From: Paracoccaceae bacterium
GTDB taxonomy: Bacteria > Pseudomonadota > Alphaproteobacteria > Rhodobacterales > Rhodobacteraceae
NCBI GenBank assembly: GCA_021647745.1
Contig: JAKIUB010000019.1
Coordinates: 1 to 51,854 of the forward strand
Direction: 5' to 3'
Length of the DNA: 51,854 nt
The notes beneath the pieces were generated by a model, which was given only the letters and a program-made list of their open reading frames with translations, searched no databases and was not told the origin of the DNA. The translations under genes were made by a program, and so were the position numbers. Below are positions 51,247 through 51,854 of the stretch, piece after piece. Within the stretch, counting starts at the first letter, position 1; every line of letters begins with the position of its first letter.

Positions 51247-51530
51247 TTATCCCGCCCCGTCATTCGCGCAACTTCGCGCGCCATTTCTACCTTTGTAATC
51301 TCGTGCGTCAGGGTATTTCGCGTTACCACCAGCCAGTCGCGGCTGCCATATTCATGATACCACAATTCGCGGTGCTCACCGGCGGGACTGTCGCGCAAAT
51401 ACTGGTATTCGTAAAATGCCTCACCTGCATTTTTGGCCAACGGGTCCGGGCGGTTGATCAGCGAGGCATCCCCCAAATAGGTGAATTCCGCCGCATCACA
51501 AGGGCCAAGAACTGGATGGTTGATGATCAT
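51243..51530 (-). CDS. soxD: Sarcosine oxidase delta subunit lacking the zinc cysteines
   Basis: Small subunit (95 aa) of sarcosine oxidase. Canonical SoxD binds zinc through CPxCG near the N-terminus and His/Cys in WxHxxGC. Here the equivalent residues read INHPVLGP and WYHEYGS: the cysteines are replaced by His5, Leu8 and Ser, and only the His remains. The rest matches well (AEFTYLGDASLINRPD, ELWYHEYG, LVVTRNTLTHEI). The ATG at 51530 has AGAGG upstream and lies ten bases after soxB. The next start overlaps its stop. Confidence 0.9.
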   Translation of the reverse strand: MIINHPVLGPCDAAEFTYLGDASLINRPDPLAKNAGEAFYEYQYLRDSPAGEHRELWYHEYGSRDWLVVTRNTLTHEITKVEMAREVARMTGRDK

Positions 51531-51540
51531 TTCATGCCTC

Positions 51541-51854
51541 TCATTGCAGGTTCGGTTGCGCTCCAACCCCTTTTTCATCCAGCATTTTGCCGCGCTTAAA
51601 CCGGTCCAGCCGAAACGCGGCGGCGGTGGGGTGCGGCTCATCCAAAGCCAGCAGGTGCGCATAGCACAAACCGCTCGCGGGCGTGGCCTTGAAGCCGCCG
51701 TAACACCAGCCGCCATTAAAATAGAGGCCGCTAATCGGCGTTTTATCAATAAACGGCGAGCCATCCATCGACATATCAAGCAGCCCCCCCCACATCCGCA
51801 GCACCCGCGCTCGGCCAATCATCGGCATAAGGGACATACCCCCCTCGCAGACAT
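51541..51854 (-). CDS. soxB: Sarcosine oxidase beta subunit (C-terminal part, cut by right edge)
   Basis: The last 104 codons or so of the catalytic flavoprotein subunit. The visible part reads VCEGGMSLMPMIGRARVLRMW, split across the window edge, then DMSMDGSPFIDKTPISGLYFNGGW, shown in two parts here, and AHLLALDEPHPTAAAF. GWCYGGFKATPASG is the conserved C-terminal FAD segment. The catalytic N-terminal part lies beyond position 51854. First of four tightly packed genes, soxBDAG. Confidence 0.92.
   Translation of the reverse strand, partial: VCEGGMSLMPMIGRARVLRMWGGLLDMSMDGSPFIDKTPISGLYFNGGWCYGGFKATPASGLCYAHLLALDEPHPTAAAFRLDRFKRGKMLDEKGVGAQPNLQ

Noticed and set aside
1..51854. tRNA, rRNA, CRISPR array, insertion sequence, prophage or integron
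   Set aside because: No T-loop/acceptor pattern, repeat-spacer series, transposase, integrase or terminal inverted repeats were seen in any gap.

Overview
The window is chromosomal DNA from an alphaproteobacterium, most likely a Rhodobacterales (Roseobacter or Paracoccus-like) marine or soil heterotroph. The evidence is the gene content and order: a bolA / J-domain / cobS / cobT block for aerobic cobalamin synthesis, a ctaC-ctaB-orf2-ctaG-ctaE aa3 oxidase operon followed by surf1 and thrC with tldD divergent, and a tetrameric sarcosine oxidase operon soxBDAG. These assignments come from recognising protein families by eye; no database search was possible. Gene density is high, most starts have Shine-Dalgarno motifs, and I see no tRNA, rRNA, CRISPR array, IS element, integrase or prophage. 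It reads as core genome.

Layout. 1-2.0 kb: ffh (cut by the left edge) with a structured leader, and uppP. 2.2-8.6 kb: glutamate synthase, gltD - GFA-family gene - gltB, where gltB carries a one-base frameshift at an A5 run. 8.7-12.8 kb: an XRE-cupin regulator, two palindromic operator candidates, kbl and tdh (threonine to glycine), and a PHP-domain protein. 13-14.3 kb: a DUF4177-like protein, a small membrane protein and bolA. 14.3-18.6 kb: J-domain protein, cobS, a nuclease-like gene and cobT, with a small membrane protein convergent. 18.8-24.5 kb: aminopeptidase P, a GNAT enzyme, a flavin reductase-like protein, then mtnP - nadR-like - apt (methylthioadenosine, adenine and NAD salvage). 24.5-29.2 kb (minus): an FAD-linked 2-hydroxyacid oxidase, RimJ-like GNAT, M16 peptidase and thrC. 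29.2-33.4 kb (minus): surf1 and the cta operon, with a perfect FNR-type site upstream. 33.7-38 kb: tldD, a thiolase/SDR pair behind a promoter-overlapping inverted repeat, and a PepSY protein. 38-41.6 kb (minus): ClpP-like protease, prmA, msrA and a MATE transporter. 41.9-47.6 kb: YeeE/YedE transporter, class V aminotransferase, Lrp-type regulator, two EamA transporters and sodB. 47.7-51.9 kb (minus): soxB (cut by the right edge), soxD, soxA and soxG.

Two metabolic themes stand out. One is glycine, threonine and one-carbon flow: thrC, kbl/tdh, soxBDAG. The other is aerobic respiration and redox care: cta operon, sodB, msrA. The most notable oddities are the split gltB, a Tdh that has lost all four structural-zinc cysteines, a SoxD that has lost its zinc cysteines, an SNase-type gene inside cobST, and several well-formed palindromes at promoters. 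I found no convincing new multi-gene system. The nearest to new biology are the XRE-cupin/kbl-tdh control region and the SNase gene translationally coupled to cobS and cobT.
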